A DNA stretch of 64,000 nt from Voacanga thouarsii. Lineage: Eukaryota > Streptophyta > Magnoliopsida > Gentianales > Apocynaceae. The position numbers and the translations under genes were made by a program. This document shows, piece after piece, positions 1 through 12,600 of this stretch (position 1 is its first letter; each line of letters begins with the position of its first letter). Where the stretch lies: contig JANUWF010002362.1 of NCBI GenBank assembly GCA_026120185.1, positions 558,001 through 622,000 of the forward strand, written 5' to 3'. The notes under the pieces are model-generated. The model was not told where the DNA came from. It saw only the letters and a program-made list of their open reading frames with translations, and searched no databases.

Positions 1-161
1 TTTTTACCATTTTTACCCAACAAGTATAAATAAACCATCTAATCTATAAACCACCATTCTAAGGCACATAAAATTATTCAAAAGGTATATTTTTATGCAC
101 GATGGCATGATATGTAACCCATCCCCCTTACTCTAAGGTTGGCTTTAGGTAGGGTTTCACA
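1..161 (-). mobile_element. 5' tip of a long Ty3/Gypsy LTR (Tekay/Del-like), continuing off the left edge
   Basis: Read on the minus strand, this starts TGTGAAACCCTACCTAAAGC, the same beginning as the LTRs at 31900, 55005 (minus) and 59823. The LTR start is at 161 and the rest lies outside the window. It interrupts the CACTA transposase on its right, which loses homology here. The lineage is inferred only from relatedness to the 59823 element, which has a 4-kb LTR and an initiator-Met primer-binding site. The TSD cannot be tested because the other end is not visible. Confidence 0.75.
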
Positions 162-2230
162 TGTGCTACACTAAACTTAGGAGAGCATAAATCCCGATAA
201 AAAAGTCTTTATTTCGTAAAAACCCCCATACGTTTGAAGGAAGAAATTCCTTCAATGTAATAGGGAGCAATCTCTTAATGAATATGTGACAATCATAGGA
301 TTTCATACCGGATAACTTCAACTCATTCAATTCAGCACATCTTCCCATGTTTGAAGCATATCCATCTGGGAGTTGCAATCCATTCAACCAGTTAAATAGA
401 AGCATTTTTTGTTCTGTTGTTAACGAGTAGCAAGCTTTAGACATAGACACATTTCCTCTTCCCACATCCGAGGAGTATAGCTCTGGCTTATGACAATAAA
501 TTTCCAAATCACGTCTAGCCTTTAAATTGTCTTTTGATTTGCTCTTTACCTCCATAACTATGTTTATAACATTGTCAAATACATTATTCTAATTGTGCAT
601 TACATTTAATTATGCTAGACCAAATTAGTATGCCAATATGGCAAATCCCATAAAATACTCCTTTTTGCCAAATTGTGAGATATACCCCTACCGTCACTCA
701 TTCCAAGTTCTTTTCCTGATTATTTGATTTTTTCATATTAAGACACACTACTCCAGATTTCTTCACCAGTTGGGTATTGCACAGGTTGTGATGTCTCAAA
801 ACTTCTATCCTTTCAAAAAAATCTTATGTCCTTGTTAGGATGATTTGATAGCAAGAAAGGACGGTGATAGTCAAACTATGATTGTTTCCCACCATTTTGT
901 AGATGAAATGAATTTGTCTAGCCCATACACTATGGACAAGCCAACCTCCCAGCTGTGCTTCACCCACTCAACATACCATATGTAGGTAAATCATTAATAG
1001 TCTATAAAAGCGATGCCCACAGTTGGAAGTTTTATTTCTTTGATATGTCATAAGTGGTGACACATTCAAACCATAATTGGGTTAATTCATCTATTAAGGG
1101 TTGTAGATAGACATGCACCGGATGCTTTAGATTCTTCGGGCATGGGATAACGATAGTTAAAAACATGACTGGAGATTATACGGTGTGAGAATGACTAGCC
1201 AGGAAGAGTATTGTTTATCCGACATCCCAAACGGTGAGAATCTATCTATACATAAACCAAATTTGACATTCCATACTTTTTTTGCAAATTTAGGATGAAT
1301 CCGGTCAAAGTGTTGCCATGCTTCACTATCACGAGGATAACTCACGGTGCCTTCCTCTGGTCTGTTCTTAGCATGCCATCTCATGTATTTATCTATTGTT
1401 TTAGAAGTATACAACCTTTGTAGCCTTGGTGTTATGGGAAAGTAATACATCTTCTTGAATGAAGTTTCCTTCCCATTTGTGTTTTTCCCAACCTTTTTCT
1501 GTGCATATCAAGGATGGCCACAAAATTTGCACTCTACAATTCATGTTATCTTTCCAGTAAAACATGTATCCATTGATGCATACATCTATTTTTTGTATTA
1601 GTAAACCTAACCCATCCACTATTTTTTCATCTGATAGAAATCACCAGGAATAGTATTACTGCTTTGCACAACCTCTTTCATCAATTGCACAACTTCATTA
1701 AAGGCTTTTCACAAGAGGTTATTTTCAGAATTGATGTTTAGTAACCGTGAAGCAAGTGAAAGATGTGAATGTGTAGTGCAACCATCCCAAACAGGTGCTT
1801 TTGCAGCCCTTAACATATCATAAAAACTTTGTGCTTCCACATTAGGGGGTTCTTCAACATTTGCTGTTGATGGAGCTTCAGGGGGAAAGTCAGGACCTGC
1901 TACATCCAAAACCATTTCTCAAAACGCATTTCTTGGATGTGACTTAACATCTGGGATTGAGATAGACACACTTAAGGTATACTCATATGGCTTACCATGA
2001 CATGTCCACCAGTAATAATTAGCCACAAATTTGGACTTCCATAGGTGGAGCTTAACTTGTGCTAGATCTAAATAGTTTTTATTCTTACACTTTGCACAAG
2101 GACATCTAATTATGCTTGATATTGCATTTGATAAGGTAAATGCCAAAAAAACATACCCATTCTTCAAATTCAATTGTGATTCCTTTTACACCTGAAGCAT
2201 GCCTTCTATACATCCAATTGCGATCTTCCA
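162..2230 (-). pseudogene. CACTA (En/Spm) TNP2-type transposase relic, CACTA-1
   Basis: A decayed transposase read right to left. Residues encoded at 2173-1919 are the transposase-associated domain, with a cysteine cluster (CPCAKCKNK) and a VKLHL...YYWWTCHG tail. 1915-1709 is the linker (FYDMLRAAK, LASRLLNI). 1619-1401 carries QKIDVCINGYMFYWKDN. 1450-1157 is the TNP2 core (MYYFPITPRLQRLY, YMRWHAKNRPEEGT, FSPFG). 555-166 is the C-terminal part leading to DUF4218 (LPDGYASNMGRC, GMKSYDCHIFIKRLLPI). Family order is kept, but frames change and stops occur throughout, for example in the FWELPYW-like stretch near 640. Subtype motifs (YYFPLTPRLQRLY class) differ from the plus-strand CACTA-2, so the two are separate lineages. 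It is cut at the left by the LTR ending at 161. No right terminal inverted repeat was found. Confidence 0.85.
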
Positions 2231-4051
2231 TGACGTCTAAATGAGAGAAAAGAACAAGCCATTCACTAATTAAAATCACACTTAGAATTATGTTTGTGAA
2301 AATAAGTAATTACTTTTTCATTTCCCTTACCTAACGAAAGAAGGTCCACGCCATAGACATAAGCACTATATAACTTGGTTCAAATTAACCCCAAAAATAG
2401 TGTTTTTACTAAATAAATGCATAAATAATTAATTCTCCAATCAACACATAAAATTAATCATACTAAAGTATTTCAATATATTTACACAAGTACATAAAAG
2501 TTTTCGACACAAATATTTCTCTTAAATACAAAGAATGTAAAAAGTAGTCAAGATATTCTATTTAAAGAGATTCCGTAATAAATGTGAAAATATTCACCCA
2601 TAAGATTTTTGAACATAGAGATCACTTGATGTTTACAAACAAAATGAAGAATTGATAGTCGTTAGCTTCATAAAAGAACCAACTCAAGTAAGGCGTGTTC
2701 TTGAAAATCCAGGTAGAATCACTTGTTGGTTAAAAAGAAGCCAATAATAAAATAATGGTTTTGTTATTATTTATTATTATTAAACAACAGTTTGAATCTA
2801 TGTTCTGATGCATCATTACTTATCCATTTATGGTATCAACAACACACTTACACAAATGATTAATACTAAAATATTAAAGTAATTTACTAAATAAGAGTTA
2901 TACTAACAAATAAAATATCATTACTAATATCTGTAATTAGTAAGGATAAGTTATTAATTTTCATATAGTTAAATATTTTTTTATAAAATTTCTCTATTAA
3001 AAAAAAGGTTTAGATGTGAACAATATAAGTTAACATAGATATGGGTAATTCAATTCAATTTAACATAGGTTTAGTTATTTATTCAATAAACTTTGGGAAT
3101 ATACATTAAAGTTTGGATGCCACTTCTAAATTTTTTTTTTAAATCCTATATTTTTCTTAAAAGCATTAAAATTCTTTAGAAGAGTCTTTTCAAATATAAT
3201 CTTTCATTTCCTAATTTTTTTTTGAAAAATTATAATATTATCATTTAATATGTTATTTCATATAATTTGTTCCCTTAACCTTAATTTTTTAATTTTGTCC
3301 TTGAAGTCATCACATTTAAAATGTATACAATTTGTATTATATATTTGTGTGTATATTTTTTAAAAAATATAATGGTTCGGGAAATTATATTTATATAAGT
3401 ATTTTTCATGACCTTTATAAGATGCAAGTGATAATTTTCCTTTCTTTTTTTTTTTTTTTTTTGGCAAGGGAGTGCAAATACTAATATTTAACATCAAAAA
3501 ATAAAAAAGAGATATTGCATAATAGGGTAGTAGTTCAATTTACATTTTTAGTTTAATAAAGAGAAAACATTAGTTCAATTTACATTTTCAATTTTATTAT
3601 ATGAAAATAAAAAAAGAAAAGGACAAATGGGTACAACAAAATAAATTTAAAAATGAGGAGAGAGGGAATGGAGGTAAGGGCATGTGTCTATGAGAGCATC
3701 CGATCCATGGATTATTTATAAAATCCCATGATTCTACAAATCCAATAACTTAGATGATATCAAAACATAGGTTTTTTTTTTTTTACTTTTTAAAAAGGAA
3801 TAGTTAAAGCTAGTGCTTCTAGAAGCTTGCGGGGATGTCCCAACATTCCCTTTAGCTTAAGCAAAACAAAAGTACGTAAATGAATGATAAATTAATAAAG
3901 GTCCATTCTCTCTCAATATCAAAGCTTCTTATCCAAATCTACTTAAGTGAATGAAAAGAAAAAAAATTATTCCAAAGATTAGAAAACCAACCTAGATTTT
4001 ATTGTGTGGCTTTAGCTAATGTGCCTTCACCTCATTTGCCCCATAATGAAT
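2231..4051. other. AT-rich gene-free spacer
   Basis: No coding similarity or structural RNA is seen. The stretch is strongly AT-rich with homopolymer T runs (about 3441-3462 and 3772-3784). It may be the 5' untranslated part of the minus-strand CACTA-1, because the equivalent part of CACTA-2 is about 2 kb after its insertions are removed. No CACTA terminal repeat is visible to confirm this. Confidence 0.5.
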
Positions 4052-4136
4052 TGTAAAACCCCACCTAAGACTACCTTTAAAATAAAGGACGGGTTCGCAT
4101 TTCATAGCATATAATATGAGCATGTGTTTATTTTAT
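4052..4136 (+). mobile_element. Diverged start of the long Gypsy LTR family (fragment)
   Basis: It begins TGTAAAACCCCACCTAAGAC and then continues with GGACGGGTTCGCATTTCATA. This parallels the start of the 59823 LTR (TGTGAAACCCCACCTAAAAC, then GGGTCGGGATGCATATCATG). Similarity is partial, and the fragment stops where the Angela-like LTR begins at about 4137. It could be chance similarity to the 5' tip. Confidence 0.45.
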
Positions 4137-5867
4137 ATGGGGTATCTCAGGCTCGTATCGTATACGACGCAGCGGAAAATAAAATTAGATACCATCCCAA
4201 GACCCGTCTATGTGTGGAAAATAAGACATAAAGAAAATAAAGGTAGTAGCTTTTTACCTTTGGGTAATCGTCCGAAGAACAAAATTTCTTCTTCAAGTTG
4301 AGGCGCGATCCAGCAATCCTTGTGATCAACCTCCATGTGAGTTGAACGTCTAACCACTATAATCACAGTGTGTAATTATCTCTAACAGTAATCCACATAG
4401 AGGATACACTCAAGCACCAAAATTTCCTGTACTAGCAGAAAAAGATAGCGGTTAGGGTTCTTTGATCAAGATCAAATCGAGAGAGAGAAGAGAGGAAGTT
4501 GTTGTTTCGTGGCTCTTAGTTCTTCGTGTGTGTTTCAGCTAGGGTTTTCGTGTTTGTTTTAGATAGGGTTTTCATGTTATATATCTACTATATAATACAC
4601 GAAATTCCCTCCCAAAACTGAGAGTTCTAATCCTATTAGAATTCCATTGTAATTGGAAACATAAAGTTCACACAATTACAACTTAGACCACAAATTATAA
4701 CTAATTATAATTTGTCCACAACAACTTCTCTTTCTCTCAATTAACCCCACTATGTTATCAAATAATATCTTAAGTATATAATCCTCTATTGTGTGTGACC
4801 TATTAGGTTTTCTAGTCAATTGATAGAGAATATGAATTAATCTAAACGTCTTTGAGATTAATAATTTATAATTAATTAGAATTAACCCTATTAATTCTAA
4901 TCAGGATTGGTTTATTAATTCATCAATTAATAAACCCATATTCCCAGATCATGAGCGGTATCTAGCAACACATCATCACCACCCAAGAGTCCTGGAAGTC
5001 AAGTGGTTTGACATGAATCCTTCAATAACAAACTTCAGTGCAATTAACTCCTTTCACCATACAATATTTCATTCGGTTTGGAGTACAGAATTAGTGCCAA
5101 CTCCCTCCAAAAATAATTCAAACCCGAATACAATAGTACTTGTACCAAGAACCCACTACTCTAGATATGTATCAATTGGAACTATTTCTAATACACAATT
5201 GCCTTGGCCAAGGTCTTCTCGAGTAGTAATTCCTATAAGTGGCCGTGAGATATTTACCCCTACTATTAGGAGGGGTGAATCCTTTATTGACCCTCTCAAC
5301 TAATTTCGTTTACTTAACAATGTACCCAATATCCATCCTATAGGAGGTCTTGATCGAGCTCCAGAGATTGGAATCAAAGTACAAAGCTCAACAAATAAAG
5401 TACTTCGGAGATCTCAAGTCTAAGAATACTTACACGTTTGCTATATTGAGATTATATCGCTGGTACTAAATAGTTATCCATGTGATTATCTCAAAGCTAG
5501 GTCATCCAATGAACTTGCTCCATTAACAAGCATCCATGTGTTAACTTTGAGTATCTCAATACTCACGGTTATGAGAACCACCGCTTGATCAAATCAGGAA
5601 GTCTAACACATGCTAGTCCTGACGCATTAATGATGTCCTGTCTCATTAATACTATGACTAGGGACTATTTAAGTACTAACACCATCCAGTGTGGTAGGAA
5701 TCTCATATCATGATTTCCTTAACACAGTGTTGTTCTAGGGATTTTATCGAACAGTTATATTACTTAAAGTAAATAAAAGATACTGTAAGATAAATAATGC
5801 CTTTTATTAAAATAAAATATGTCATATACAATGTACAAGTGATTGCCTCTAGGGCACAACACTAACA
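4137..5867 (-). mobile_element. Angela-like Ty1/Copia LTR (minus strand), no TSD
   Basis: On the minus strand it starts TGTTAGTGTTGTGCCCTAGA at 5867 and ends near 4137 with GATACGAGCCTGAGATACCC. It matches the solo LTRs at 25151-26940 and 44294-46111 along its length. The GCCCTAGAGGCAAT motif just inside the 5' end resembles Angela-lineage LTRs; this family assignment is from memory and approximate. The flanks (TTTAT and GTTAG) do not form a TSD, and different elements abut each side: a Gypsy LTR tip on the left and Copia-A on the right. A deletion or inter-element recombination is therefore likely. Confidence 0.75.
5013..5303 (+). other. Conserved antisense ORF within the Angela-like LTR (copy 1)
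   Basis: An open frame of 96 codons starting with ATG and MNPSITNFSAINSFHH, running antisense to LTR transcription. The same protein-like sequence is readable in the LTR copies at 25579-26025 and 44776-45168, with shared segments such as HSVWSTELVPT, SRVVI and SGREIF. No domain is recognised. It may be a by-product of conserved LTR nucleotides rather than a gene. Confidence 0.35.
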
Positions 5868-6432
5868 GTTAGGAATGTATATGTATTCTATCTTGACGAT
5901 CTTATGGGTCATAATATTAGATGCCTTTCCGTGCATGATAGTGATGTCTATCTTTGGCATAGAAGGCTAGGCCATGTATCATTTGATTTGCTAAACAAAT
6001 CATCTTCAAAAGAGCTTATTAGGGGACTATCTAAAATAAAGTTTGATAAAAGCAGAATATGTGATGCATGCCAATTTGGAAAATAGATCAAAACCTCCTT
6101 TAAGCCCAAGAAAATGATTTCCATATCAAAATCCCTTGAATTAATACATATGGATTTGTTTGAACCGATGAGGACCATTAGCCTTGGTAGTAAGAGGTTT
6201 GCTTATGTTCTAGTAGATGATTTCTGAAGATTTACTTGGGCTTTGTTTCTCGGACAAAAAGATGAGGCATTCTCTGAATTTTCTAAATTATTCAAGCGTG
6301 TTTAAAATTCTCTTTGATGCAAATTAATTTCAATTAGGAGTGACAATAGTAGAGAATTTTGCAACAATGAGTTTACACTTTTTTGTGATGAGAATGGAGT
6401 TTTTTCACAACTTCTCAGCTGCTAAAACCCCT
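5868..6432 (+). pseudogene. Copia-A (SIRE-like Ty1/Copia) integrase fragment, part 1
   Basis: It encodes the GAG-pre-integrase zinc region (YLWHRRLGHVSFDLL, then ICDACQFGK) followed by the integrase core (LIHMDLF, YVLVDDF, SIRSDNSREF). In-frame stops follow QFGK, VDDF and KRV. It ends at the residues AKTP, where Copia-B is inserted; the reading frame resumes at 23570 with TPQQNGVVERENRT. Copia-A and Copia-B proteins are closely similar, so this is an insertion within the same family. The left end is cut at 5868 by the junction with the Angela-like LTR, so gag and protease are missing. Confidence 0.88.
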
Positions 6433-7723
6433 TGTTAGCCCTAAGGGCTTTTCTTTTATGTTTTGACTTATAGCAAACATTGATATGTACTAACTTGTTA
6501 ATCTATTGTGATAGGACATGTTTGACTTCTATTCTTCATAAGCTCTCAGATAAGATTATTTGGAAGCTCCTTCATCACTGAATTCAAGAATAGAAGATCA
6601 AAAGAGAAGAATGAAGTACATGGAGTTACATATCAAGAAGTCCTTTATGAAGAACGTTAGACTTGGAAATGTTATTAAGGTATATCTATTAATTCCTATG
6701 TCTCCTTATATCTTGATTCATCTGACTTTACCTTGAAGCTTCAAAGGAGATGTTTTCAAAGTTTTTGAAAATCTCAGAATTTTAGATGGAACAGTTTGAA
6801 TCTAAAAGGTTCATCTAAAATCCTGTAAATTGTGTTGAAAAATTTCTATCTGATAAGTACTATTTTGGACTTACCTTTTGGATGCATCGTCATCCAAAAC
6901 CTGAGTCTAAAACACGGATAAGTTTAAATAGAAAATTTATTGCCGTTTTTTTATGACCGTTGGCACTCCATTTTTTGTCTCTATAAATAGCCCTTAAAGC
7001 AAGGTTAGAAGTAAGATTTTTGAAACAATCATCTTAGAAACACTATTACTCAATATTTTAAAAAATCTCCTTTTATCTAGCTTCAAAGTGAATTCATTTT
7101 GTATCAAAGGTAAAAGTATTTGTGCTTTGTATTCGAGTGAACATCTGCTCATGTAAGTGAGCTCTTTACTATTCTATTGATATTAAAATCTTTGTTGTAG
7201 TGTAAGGTTGTAGTGTAAAACCCGTTGGGGTGAGCCTTGTGTTGGTTTATGTTCAAGGTTGTGTGATAAAACCCATTACGGTGATCCTTGTTTTATGTAT
7301 GTATCAAGGTTGTGGAGTAAAACCTAGTGAGGTGATCCTTGATGTGTTTACATGACTAAGAGGTTTTGGAAAACCTAGTGTGGTGATCCTCTCTTGTATA
7401 TGGTACTATTCCATTAAGTGAGGTTAATGAAATAGGGTTGAAAATCCTTAAGTGTGAGCTTAAGGTAGTAGACGTAGATTATTGTTGATCGAACCACTAT
7501 ACATCTCTTGTCTCATTTTCTTCAGTTGTTCATTTACTATTTTTGATGTTCTTTTACTGTCTAAATTTGGATACACATCTACGAGTGCTTGGATAACTTT
7601 CTACGTTTCCATAAAGTCCGTCCAAGCATCTTGTTGATCATCATTATTCTACTTTTTAGACAAATTGGAAAAATTATTTTTGCTTGCCCAAAACCTTATT
7701 CACCTCCTCTCTAAGGTTTTTCA
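6433..7723 (+). repeat. Copia-B 5' LTR (1291 bp)
   Basis: It starts TGTTAGCCCTAAGGGC and ends AAGGTTTTTCA. It matches 22278-23569 along its whole length. A short internal repeat cluster near 7200-7400 has units resembling AAGGTTGTGNNGTAAAACCY followed by GGTGATCCTTG, about four copies; the same cluster is present in the 3' LTR at about 23045-23235. Confidence 0.95.
6980..6990 (+). promoter_or_regulatory. Probable TATA box of the Copia-B 5' LTR
   Basis: TCTATAAATAG lies about midway in the LTR and is preserved in the 3' LTR (about 22825-22835). It fits a plant Pol II TATA box at the U3/R boundary. The transcription start was not determined. Confidence 0.6.
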
Positions 7724-7725
7724 TT

Positions 7726-7741
7726 TGGTATCAAAGCTTGG
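7726..7741 (+). other. Copia-B primer-binding site (initiator tRNA-Met type)
   Basis: TGGTATCAAAGCTTGG starts 2 bases after the LTR end. It matches the plant initiator-Met PBS (TGGTATCAGAGC) with one change in the first 12 bases. Confidence 0.85.
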
Positions 7742-7783
7742 TCTACATACTCTTGGTTTAACAACCTTGTAGAAAATATCTTA

Positions 7784-9530
7784 ATGGCAAGATCATCATC
7801 TCTTCCATATGTTCAAGAGTCTGCAACAAATCATCCTCCTTTGTTCAATGGAAGTAACTATACCTTCTGGAAACATAGAATGTGTGTTCTATTAACTTCG
7901 AGTTATGGAGTTTAATAGAAAATGGTTCTTTTATTCCATCAAAGATGATTGATGGCGTAAAAAATACCTAAACAGAATGATGAGTATAGTGTGGAAGACA
8001 ATGCGAAAATGACTCTAAATTTTCAAGCTATGAACATTTTGTGTTGTACACTAGATGTGACTGAATACAATCGTGTTAGTGGTTGTGATTCAGCCCATGA
8101 AATGTGGAGATTACTTGAAGTCACCCATGAGGGGACAAATCAAGTTAAAGAATCAAAACTGGTTCTTCTAATTCATGACTATGAATTGTTTACTATGAGG
8201 TTAAATGAAAGTATCACTGTTATGTTCACAAGATTTACCAACATCTTAAATGGCCTTAAAGCTTACGCAAAGGTTTATTCTCTTGGGGAACAAAATTAAA
8301 AAATTCTAGATGCTTTACCAAAAAGCTGGCAGCCTAAAACTCTTATTGTAGAAGAATCCTTACCTACTGAAGAGTTAATTGGATCTCTTCTAACTCATGA
8401 GATGAAGCTTAAAAGATTTCATGAATCTGATGATCATGATAGAGGCAGAAAAGGGATTGCACTGAAGGTTGAAAATGAAGATGGAGAAACAAGCCTTTCG
8501 GAAAGCAGTGAAGGCATGGAAATGGACGATGATGATTTGGCAATGATAACAAAGAAATTCAAAAGGATTTTCAACAAAGGAAACTACAAAAGAGGAAGGA
8601 AGCTTATAAGAAAGAAAGGACAAACCTCTAGTTTCAAACCTCAATGTTTTGAATGTAAAAGCATGGATCATTTCATTGTGGACTGTCCTGTTGCAATAGG
8701 TAAGGAAGGAAAAACATTTAAAAAGAAAAAAGATCTGAAGGCAAAGAAAGGCAAAGGATTGATGGGAGCTTGGGACTTAAATGAAACTGAATCCGAAGAT
8801 GGGGAATCTGAAGAAGAAACTGCCAACATTTGCTTCATGGCGCTGGAAAATGAGGCAAACTTTCTCATATCAGACTGCATGCCTAATTTGCTTATATCTA
8901 TGACTGAAAAGCATATTGATCCTAATGAGTTGTTATGTGATATGTTTTATGAATTAAAAAATTGTCCAGAAAAAAATAAATAATTGAAATTGAAAGTTAG
9001 AAGTTTGATGAAAGAAAATGAAGCTTTGCTGAATGACAATAAAATGTCTCTTGAAACACATACGTGTGCTATAATTGAGAAAGATGTGATCATGACTGTT
9101 TTGCATCATGCATCTTTGGAAAATAAAAACTTGTATGATAAAATTCAAACTCTTGAAAGTATGGTTAACACCTTTGATGATATGAAAATTAGAGTAAATG
9201 ATCTTACCAATTGCATTGAAAAATTCACAAATGGTAAAAGCAATCTGGAAAAGTTATTTGGAACTCATTATTAAATTGGTAACTGAAGTGGCTTAGGATA
9301 TAGACATGAGGATAAAGATAAAATTTGCAAGCCCAGATTTATTTTTGTGGGAAATCAAAGTGGCTTAGGATATGAACATTAGAGTAAAAACAAAAAGATC
9401 AAGTCTCAATGTGTTAAATTTGCTTCATTTCATAGCACATACAAAGCATGCATATATTGTGAAAAATCGGGACATATAGTTTCAAGATGCTTTATCAAGA
9501 GAAAAGTGGAAACCAGTGACATTACATTCT
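7784..9530 (+). pseudogene. Copia-B gag relic with two zinc knuckles
   Basis: The start at ATG 7784 gives MARSSSLPYVQESATNHPPL, then FNGSNYTFWKHRM, the usual Copia gag opening, before a frameshift near 7905. The frame from 7991 to 9274 is continuous apart from TAA stops at 8297 and 8981. It contains the UBN2-like capsid region (AHEMWRLLEVTHEGTNQVKE) and an acidic stretch. One CCHC knuckle is CFECKSMDHFIVDC, with Asp in place of the usual Gly before His. A coiled-coil-like region follows (8984-9274). A second canonical knuckle, CIYCEKSGHIVSRC, is readable near 9450-9495. Two knuckles and a long gag fit the SIRE lineage. It packages element RNA in cytoplasmic particles when functional; here it is broken. 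Confidence 0.85.
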
Positions 9531-9618
9531 AGAAAATCAAAGAAAATGTTACTAACTTTCATGGACCCAAGAAAGTGTGGGTACCAAAAATCATTCTCTT
9601 TCTCATGTACAGGCACGG

Positions 9619-12600
9619 TCTTTAAGCTTCACCAAGTGATTCTTGGACAGCGGTTGTTTAAGACACATGATTGGAAACACAGCCTTGTTAGAAGATATTC
9701 AGACCACAAGTGAAGGATTTGTTACATTTGGAGACAAGAAGAAAGGAAATATTCTTGGCATTGGTAATATTGGTAAAGGCTCATTGACAATTATAAAGCA
9801 AGTTTTACTTATTGATGATTTGAAATATAACCTGCTCAACATTAGCCAACTTTGTGACAATGGTTGCAAAGTCATTTTTGAAAAGATTCTTGCTCTATTC
9901 TTGACAGTGAAAATCTCGAAATCATCTTTACTGCTAAACGTATAGGAAATGTATATGTGTTTTATCTTAATGACCTTGTAGCTAATGAAATTAGATGTCT
10001 ATCCGTTCATGACAATGATGGTTATCTTTGGCATAGAAGATTTTGTTATATATCTTTTGATCTGTTAAATAAATTGTCCTCAAAAGAACTTGTTAGGGGA
10101 CTGCCAAAAATAAAATTTGATAAACATAAGATTTGTGATGCATGTTAGTTTGGGAAGTAAATCAAAACCCATTTTAAACCAAAGAAAATGATTTCTACCT
10201 CAAAACTACTCGAATTAGTTCATGTGGATTTGTTTGGATCCATGAGGATTGCTAGTCTTGGAGGTAAGAAATATGCATATATAATTGTTGATGATTTCTC
10301 TAGATTTATCTGGACTTTATTTCTTGGACAAAAGGATAAAGCCTTTTCTGAATTTTCAAAACTGATAAAACGCGTCCAAAACTCGATTGGATGCAAACTG
10401 ATTTCTATTAGAAGTGATAATCGCAACGAATTTTGCAATAATGAATTTACTTACTTCTGTGATGAAAATAGGGTCTTTCATAATTTTTCAGTAGCAAAAA
10501 CCCCTCAACAAAATAGTGGTGTTGAAAGTAAAAATCGGACTTTGTAAGAAATGGCTAGATCAATACTTTGTGAATATGCTCTTCCAAAATACTTTTGGGT
10601 GGAAGCTGTTAACACATCGTGTTATATAATAAACCGAGTTATGCTAAGACCATTTTTGAGAAAAACTCCGTTTGAACTTATGTTTGATAAAACTCATTCT
10701 ATCTCTTATTTTAAAGTATTTGGATGTAAATATTTTATCCTAAATACAAGAGATAATCTTGAAAAATTTGATAGTAAGTCCGATGAGGCCATATTTCTTG
10801 GATATTCTTCCAACAAAAAGGCATATAGAGTATACAACAAAAGAACTCTTTGTGCAGAAGAATCTGTGCATATTGTGTTTGATGAATCTAACATTTATAC
10901 TTCAATTAGAGATGACGATGATGTAGGGAGTTCAAAAGAAATTAAGATAGATCAAGTTAAAGCTTCGTCATTAGACACTCATGCAAAAGAAGAAGAGATT
11001 GAAGAACTGCAGATTGAACAAGAAAAAGAAGATGTTGAAGATTCTGCAAATCACCAATTGCCAAAAGATTGGAAGTACAAATCAGGTCTTCCGATGGAAC
11101 AAATTATTGGAGATCCAAACCATGGAGTTAAAACTAGACGGTATTTCGTTGACAACTTTGCTCTTCTTTCAAATATTAAACCTAGCTGCATTGATATTGC
11201 CTTACATGATAAATTTTGGATTATTGCCATGCAAGAAGAGCTAAATCAATTCGAAAGAAATCAAGTTTGGAAACTTGTTGCTAGACCACATGATCGACCT
11301 GTCATTGGTACTAAATAGGTTTTTGGAAATAAATTTGATGAAAATGGGGCTGTGATTAGAAATAAAGCTAGATTAGTTGTCGAAGGATTTAATCAAGAAG
11401 AAGGTATTGACTATGATGAGGCATTTGCACCTGTTGCTAGACTGGAATCTATACGAATGTTGCTTGCTTTTGCATCCTTAAAAAATTTTATGCTATATCA
11501 AATGGATGTCAAAAGTGCGTTTCTAAATAGATTTATTGAGGAGGAAGTGTATGTTGAACAATCTCCAGGTTTTATTCATGAGCACTTTCCAAATCATGTT
11601 TTCAAACTTTCTAAAGCTCTCTATGGATTAAAGCAAGCTCCAAGAGCTCAGTATGAAAGGCTTATTGGATTCTTGATCCCAAAAGGATTTTCTAAAGGCT
11701 TTATTGATAATACATTGCTCATCAAAACTAATAATTCTGGTGATTTACTGATTGTTCAAATCTATGTTGATGATATCATTTTTTATATTACTAACGACTC
11801 TTTGTGTAAGATATTTGCTAAGACTATGCCGCAAGAATTTGAAATGAGTATGATGGGAGAACTAAACTTCTTCCTTGTACTGCAAATTAAGCAAACTAAG
11901 GATGGTATCTTCATAAATCAAGCTAAGTATGCCAAAGAGTTGCTCAAGAGATTTAGAATGAATGAAGCAAAAGAAATCAGCACACCTATGAGTACATCCA
12001 TTAAGTTTGATCATGATGAAAAGGGTAAGAAAGTGGATGAGCATATGTATAGAGGTATGATTGGGGGTCTACTCTATCTTACTGCTAGCCAACCAGACAT
12101 CATGTTTTCAGTATGTCTCTGTGCTCGATTTTAATCTTGTCCAAGGGAATCACATTTATGTACAGTTAAACGCATACTTTGATATTTGATTGGCACATAT
12201 AATTTTGGATTATGGTATCCACGCACTGATGCTTTTGATCTTATAGGATATACTGATGCAGATTATGCAGGGTGTAAAGTTGAAAGAAAAAGTACTAGTG
12301 GCCATTGTCAATTTCTTGGACACTCTCTTGTGTTATAGCACAGTAAAAAGCAGGCTTGCGTATCCTTATCCATCACTGAGGCTGAATATATTGTAGCTGA
12401 GAGTTGTTGTGCTCAAATCTTATGGATGAAGAATACGTTGCTAGATTTTAATCTTAATTTTAATTGCGTACCTATATTGTGTGAAAATACAAGTGCTATC
12501 AATCTAACTAAAAATCCAGTGCAGCATTCAAGGATAAAGCACATAGAAGTTAAACATCACTTCATCCGAGATCATGTGCTCAAAGGCGATATGTGTGTTG

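Noticed and set aside
2231..4051. Right terminal inverted repeat of the minus-strand CACTA-1
   Set aside because: No TTTTCTTGTAGTG-like terminus was found in this stretch.
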